A DNA stretch of 64,000 bases from Linnemannia hyalina (taxonomy: Eukaryota > Mortierellomycota > Mortierellomycetes > Mortierellales > Mortierellaceae). Where the stretch lies: NCBI GenBank assembly GCA_019671135.1, contig JAHRHY010000021.1, positions 310,001 through 374,000 on the forward strand, given 5' to 3'. The position numbers were made by a program, and so were the translations under genes. Every line of letters starts with the position of its first letter. Within the stretch, counting starts at the first letter, position 1. This document shows positions 59,930-64,000 of this stretch, piece by piece. The notes under the pieces are model-generated. The model searched no databases. It worked only from the letters and a program-made list of their open reading frames with translations, and was not told the DNA's origin.

Positions 59930-61732
59930 ATGTCATCACCCTCATTCACCTCCCTTCCTCTAGAAGTCATCACCCTCATCGCCTCTCACCTGAATCAACA
60001 TGATCTCGCGCAGTGTCTCCGCCTCTCTCACAAGTGGTCTGACTTTTTCACCCAACTACTCTGGCAAGACGTCCACGTCGACGCTCGGTTCCATAATTCC
60101 ATATGGCTGGGCTACCTCCTCCACAACAAACACCGCATCCGAGACCTCCAACTCTCTGACCCTCAGGGAACACACCTCTTGGCTCTTAGCCAACGAGGCG
60201 AAGGGTCGCTTCGGTCCCTGAGCGCAAGTTTCCAGGACGAGGCTACTTCCTTTCTGACGAGGATGGATACCCCAGGGCCGTGGACTACAGCCGACTATTT
60301 GAGTGAGCAGGCGGCCAACTTTGGCAACACTCGGGCGCTGGAACTCATTCTGACAAGGAACTGGAATCTGAGGTCGCTGACGATGGACGAGTCTTGCTTT
60401 CGGAACATGGATGGAGGTGACGCCTTCAGCACAATTATGGCTATTTGTCCTATTACCCGACTGGAACGTTTGGAGCTCCGGTTCGGACACAACCCTAATC
60501 GACCAGATCCTCCAGCGAATGCGCAACAAGGACCCGACTCGTTTGTCATGGCGGACGTTGTCGCTGCACTGGGGGATCGGAGAGAACTTGGAGGTCTTTT
60601 TGGTTTCTTTAATGTCTTGAAGGAGCTAGTCATCTCTGGCGGACATTGTCATATCGACTACCATCGACTTGGTTTCCTTCTTCGGTGTCCCAATCTGAAG
60701 TGGATACGACTGGAGGACATTGATGCCATTGCGGTTGCCTCCCTGTCAGTCGCCATGGGACTATCCTGTCCCAAGTTGTCTCATCTGGACTGGAAAGGGC
60801 CGCCTGTAGGACAGGATCGAGATATTGCGATTTTGTTGTCAGCTAGTTCGTCGGGGTGGAAGGAGATCTCGTTGCCGGATCTGAAGAATTTCGGGACCCA
60901 GTCATTTGCATCTCTGATGAGGAGGGTATCGACAACGTTGGAGGTTCTCAGGGTTGGAGATTGGGGTCACACTGAAGAGGACGACTTTTTGGAGTTACTT
61001 TGCTCTGCTCGAAATCTGCGACGAATTCAAGGGTTAGAAGATGGGGAATTCTCAGGGCTTCAGAAGGAGTTCACTGTATCGGCATATGGGGCGCTCTACG
61101 GATATACCCACGTCAAAAAGGCGGATCAATCCTGGGCGCTGGGGCCATCCATGGATTTTTTACAGCTGCGAATTGTAGAAGTCCCTCGATCGGATGTCGT
61201 CTACTATCGGTTTGGAGATTCAATGGCTCACCCGGAAGACTTGCCAGAGGATTCGGACGACTCCTTGCGGTTCAAGGTGCAGCGGTGGATTTATACTCAG
61301 CTAGGGAGACTGACAGGCCTTCAGGAGCTCATCTTAGGCGTCATGGATCTGAATCCTGAGGAGTTGTCTAAGAGAGGTTTCAGCAAAGACACGGATCCGA
61401 GTTCGATTGAGCTGGAGGAGGCGTTATGTCATGTGTACCCAACGTTCAATTACCATACCTTGGAGTTCTCGTTGGAAAGTGGTCTCGAGCTATTGGCGGG
61501 GCTGAAGAAGTTGAAAGTGCTAGATGTGAGATTGACAGCCCACAGGATCGGCGTCGAGGAGCTGGACTGGATGCATGTCAATTGGCCTAGGTTGAAGACG
61601 ATCAGGGGTTTAGATTCGAGGCGAGAATGGGCTGGTGAGGCTGAGCCCAGGCTGACAGTTAAAGCTGCGGTCGATGCGTGGATGGCTGATCACCCAGACG
61701 GGATTGGGTGTTATTATGCAGGAACCAAGTAA
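59930..61732 (+). CDS. F-box/LRR protein, second of the tandem trio
   Basis: Predicted SCF substrate receptor of 600 aa, intronless. The F-box is at about residues 4-47 (SFTSLPLEVITLIASHLNQH, CLRLSHKWSDFFTQLLWQDV). Leucine-rich segments include FLLRCPNLKWIRLEDIDA and LLCSARNLRRIQGLED. The block SWALGPSMDFLQLRIVEVPR then SDVVYYRFGD is followed by RFKVQRWIYTQLGRLTGLQE and NYHTLEFSLESGLELLAGLK. The C-terminus, HRIGVEELDWMHVNWPRLKT and HPDGIGCYYAGTK, departs from the GIGSSFY consensus. It shares DESCFRNMDGGDAF with the 62143 gene (DETCFRNNDGTDAF) and is the nearest intact relative of the pseudogene at 302-1002. Confidence 0.9.
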   Translation: MSSPSFTSLPLEVITLIASHLNQHDLAQCLRLSHKWSDFFTQLLWQDVHVDARFHNSIWLGYLLHNKHRIRDLQLSDPQGTHLLALSQRGEGSLRSLSASFQDEATSFLTRMDTPGPWTTADYLSEQAANFGNTRALELILTRNWNLRSLTMDESCFRNMDGGDAFSTIMAICPITRLERLELRFGHNPNRPDPPANAQQGPDSFVMADVVAALGDRRELGGLFGFFNVLKELVISGGHCHIDYHRLGFLLRCPNLKWIRLEDIDAIAVASLSVAMGLSCPKLSHLDWKGPPVGQDRDIAILLSASSSGWKEISLPDLKNFGTQSFASLMRRVSTTLEVLRVGDWGHTEEDDFLELLCSARNLRRIQGLEDGEFSGLQKEFTVSAYGALYGYTHVKKADQSWALGPSMDFLQLRIVEVPRSDVVYYRFGDSMAHPEDLPEDSDDSLRFKVQRWIYTQLGRLTGLQELILGVMDLNPEELSKRGFSKDTDPSSIELEEALCHVYPTFNYHTLEFSLESGLELLAGLKKLKVLDVRLTAHRIGVEELDWMHVNWPRLKTIRGLDSRREWAGEAEPRLTVKAAVDAWMADHPDGIGCYYAGTK

Positions 61733-62142
61733 CGTCGTTCTGTTAGATAATAAAGTAAAGCTAATGCATCTAGAATTTGATCCGCACTGCACTTTGCGAG
61801 AGTTAGAGAAGACACTATGCCCTTTCAAATTAAGTTTGCTTCTTTCCTTCTCTTCTATCCATTTCCACTCGTCGTTTCTTTCTTCTTTTTCCTCTCTCTC
61901 TCTCCCCTCTCTCTACTTCATGTACACGTCCTATTCTTCTTCCTCTATATACCTTTTTACTTCAACCCCTTCCTTGTAACATTGTCATCACTCTTCCTTT
62001 TTCTTTCCCCTTCCTTGCACCATTGTCATCACTCTTCCTTTCTTTTCCCATCCTTCATTGTCATCACTTTCCCTTTCCTTCCGCTTCCTTGCAACATTGT
62101 CATCACTCTTGCTTTTTTTTTTTCCCTTCCATCTGGCCCGAC
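61733..62142. other. intergenic region with promoter tandem repeat
   Basis: About four imperfect units of roughly 35-40 bp, each with CATTGTCATCACT plus a CT-rich tail, lie at 61978-62115 just upstream of the next F-box gene. No other feature is seen. Confidence 0.6.
61978..62115 (+). repeat. tandem repeat in the leader of an F-box gene
   Basis: Four copies of a CATTGTCATCACT-containing unit separated by CT-rich DNA. Confidence 0.75.
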
Positions 62143-63978
62143 ATGCCACCTGCTTCATTTTCTTCCCTCCCCCTAGAGATCACCATCCTCATAACTACCC
62201 ATTTGGCCCAACACGATTTGGCACAATGTGTCCGCGTCTGCCACTACTGGTTCACGTTCTTCACTCCTTCACTCTGGCGGACTGTAAAGGCTGACGACCG
62301 ATTCTCTGGCGAGGAGATGACGGCGCTTGTTGCCAGGAACGCGCATTTTATTCGGGACCTTGAACTTGTCAACCCTCAGATCGCAAAAGTGCTGGCGACC
62401 CTTAAGACAGAAAGAGAAGGAGGAGAAGGAGGAGGGCTTCACTCGTTGGTTGTGAGTTTTGAACGAGTTAGACGAGGGCCTCTCCCGAGGTTGGAGTTAC
62501 TACCAGAGCAGGAACAGGAACAGGCGGGGGTGGAGACGCGGGTACAGTCATCTGCAAGTTCGCAGCGGCAGCAGATTGAAGAGTGTGGAAACGCTCAATT
62601 GTTGGGCAAACTTATGAGGGCGAACCAGGGCCTAAAATTCGTGTCAGCCGACGAGACTTGCTTTCGGAACAACGACGGGACGGACGCCTTCCAACTATTT
62701 ATTGGCTGCTGCCCTACAACATCCCTGGAACGACTGGAGCTTCGATTCCGCAACCGACCCTCTCCTCTCTCCCCAGTCGCGGATTCTTCGACTTCATTTA
62801 ACGATCTAGGCGATACCCACAAAGAGCTGTTTGCATCGGCGCCAGGGATACCCTTATTCGGCCCTTTCAAGGTCTTAAAGGAGCTACTGATCTCTGGCGG
62901 TAATTTTCATATCGCCCCTCAGCGCCTTGCCTTCCTCGGTCGATGTGCCAGTCTGGAGCGACTCCTACTCGACAACATTGGCAGGATCCCCATGGCGTCG
63001 CTGAGTGCAGCTCTTCGCATGAGTTGTCCTCATCTGTCCATCCTGGAGGTGAAGGGGCCGAACAATGGACCAGATAACGATCTGGCTTACCTACTCTCGT
63101 CCGCCAAGAACCACTGGAGAGAAGTTTCGTTGCCGGACATGGGCGGATTCGGGACAGAGGCGTTTACGATTCTGATGGCTAGTGTCCGAACGAGGTTGGA
63201 GGTACTGAAGGTGGAGGGATGGGGTGACCTTGGGGGGACAGAGTTTTTGGATATACTCTGTTCTGCTCAGCATCTCAGACGACTTGAGGGGCCCGCGGAT
63301 GGGAAGGCTCAGGAGAACACGACGGAGCTGACCATATGGGCTTATTTGGCATTCCGTCAACATACTCATGAAAAGGATCGGTCTTGGGCTTTGGGGCCAT
63401 CTTTGGAGTTCCTGCAGATCTGGATCGACGATGTTCCTCGACCTGACATTGTTTGTCAACGAGACGGAGACCCACTTCCTCTTGATCCAGATGTACCCGA
63501 AGAGGCAGAAGATATGCATCCCCGGTACGACGTTCAGCGGTGGGTTTATACGCAGCTGGGGAGGCTTACGGGTCTTCAGGAGCTGATTTTGGGAGTGAAG
63601 GAGTTGGATAACATGGCGTTGTTGGCAAGAAATGTTGCTCATTTGTCTTACGACCCGATTGCCTTGGAGGGGTCGTTGCGGCATGTGGCTCCTACATTTA
63701 TTTACCGCTCCTTGGAGTTCTCGCTGGAGAGTGGGCTGGAGTTGTTGGCGGAGATGAAGGAATTGAGGGTCCTGGATGTCAAATCGACTGCGCATAGGAT
63801 TGGAGTTGCGGAACTGGACTGGATGCATGTCAACTGGCCCAAGCTGAAGGAGATCAAAGGGTTGATGTCGAAGCGAGAGTGGTTGGGTGATGCAGAGGCT
63901 GGATTGGAGGTTATGGGTGCAGTGGAGAAGTGGCTGGATTCCCATCCTCACGGCATTGGCTCTTCATTTTATAGTTAA
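62143..63978 (+). CDS. F-box/LRR protein, third of the tandem trio
   Basis: Predicted SCF substrate receptor of 611 aa, intronless. The F-box is at about residues 4-48 (SFSSLPLEITILITTHLAQH, RVCHYWFTFFTPSLWRTVKA). A Glu/Gln-rich insert (LPEQEQEQAGVETRVQ) follows. LRR-like segments include FLGRCASLERLLLDNIGR and ILCSAQHLRRLEGPAD. The block DRSWALGPSLEFLQIWIDDV then PRPDIVCQRDGDPL is followed by RYDVQRWVYTQLGRLTGLQE and IYRSLEFSLESGLELLAEMK. The end reads AELDWMHVNWPKLKEIKGLM and HPHGIGSSFYS. The ATG at 62143 follows a CT-rich leader; the frame upstream of it is low-complexity. Its stop lies 22 bases before the window end. Confidence 0.9.
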   Translation: MPPASFSSLPLEITILITTHLAQHDLAQCVRVCHYWFTFFTPSLWRTVKADDRFSGEEMTALVARNAHFIRDLELVNPQIAKVLATLKTEREGGEGGGLHSLVVSFERVRRGPLPRLELLPEQEQEQAGVETRVQSSASSQRQQIEECGNAQLLGKLMRANQGLKFVSADETCFRNNDGTDAFQLFIGCCPTTSLERLELRFRNRPSPLSPVADSSTSFNDLGDTHKELFASAPGIPLFGPFKVLKELLISGGNFHIAPQRLAFLGRCASLERLLLDNIGRIPMASLSAALRMSCPHLSILEVKGPNNGPDNDLAYLLSSAKNHWREVSLPDMGGFGTEAFTILMASVRTRLEVLKVEGWGDLGGTEFLDILCSAQHLRRLEGPADGKAQENTTELTIWAYLAFRQHTHEKDRSWALGPSLEFLQIWIDDVPRPDIVCQRDGDPLPLDPDVPEEAEDMHPRYDVQRWVYTQLGRLTGLQELILGVKELDNMALLARNVAHLSYDPIALEGSLRHVAPTFIYRSLEFSLESGLELLAEMKELRVLDVKSTAHRIGVAELDWMHVNWPKLKEIKGLMSKREWLGDAEAGLEVMGAVEKWLDSHPHGIGSSFYS

Positions 63979-64000
63979 CAAACTGTAGACATCCTAGCCC

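Noticed and set aside
63091..63951. 286-codon antisense frame in the last F-box gene
   Set aside because: It overlaps conserved F-box family blocks on the other strand; similar antisense frames occur in the paralogues because of codon bias.

Overview
The window looks like nuclear DNA of a filamentous fungus. Coding density is moderate, exons join across short GT-AG introns, intergenic DNA is rich in pyrimidine tracts and microsatellites, and there is a Pol III tRNA gene. The mix of intronless F-box/leucine-rich genes in tandem, a KRE6/SKN1-type GH16 protein and a eukaryotic MscL channel suggests an early-diverging lineage such as Mortierellomycota. That placement is inference; no rRNA or marker gene is present to prove it.

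Layout. 1-10 kb holds the 3' end of an unknown gene, three intact F-box/LRR genes (1612-3294, 4224-6086, 8113-9897), two decayed pieces of the same family, and a frameshifted zinc-finger/coiled-coil gene. 10-28 kb is mostly single-copy housekeeping DNA: an endonuclease/exonuclease/phosphatase-fold gene, a Hikeshi/OPI10 gene, a tRNA-Cys gene, a large KRE6/SKN1-like gene with an altered active site, and a NIPA-type magnesium transporter. 29-37 kb returns to F-box genes: two intact minus-strand genes, several pseudogene pieces, and a small secreted cysteine protein.

37-50 kb is a rearranged repeat zone. A palindrome (about 36949-40162) is built from two inverted copies of an unnamed repeat that carries a small CxxC-type reading frame. 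It abuts one arm of a much larger, nearly perfect inverted duplication (about 40126-43707 and 46295-49876). The right arm continues into a complete EMC2 gene; the left arm carries only its 3' half. Both arms also hold a TATA-driven, GC-rich tandem array of three ~425-bp units. A third copy of the CxxC repeat lies in the spacer between the arms.

50-57 kb is single-copy again: EMC2 and a fungal MscL channel share a divergent promoter, followed by an RBR ubiquitin ligase and a two-segment membrane protein. 57.8-64 kb is a head-to-tail array of three intact F-box/LRR genes.

Functionally, the F-box proteins are predicted SCF substrate receptors. Seven of the eight intact copies belong to one family; six of these keep a shared C-terminal block ending in HPxGIGSS(F/Y)Y or a close variant, and the copy at 1612-3294 has lost it. 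At least six degraded fragments show repeated birth and death of copies here. Exon boundaries were read from splice consensus and reading-frame continuity only; no transcript data were available.
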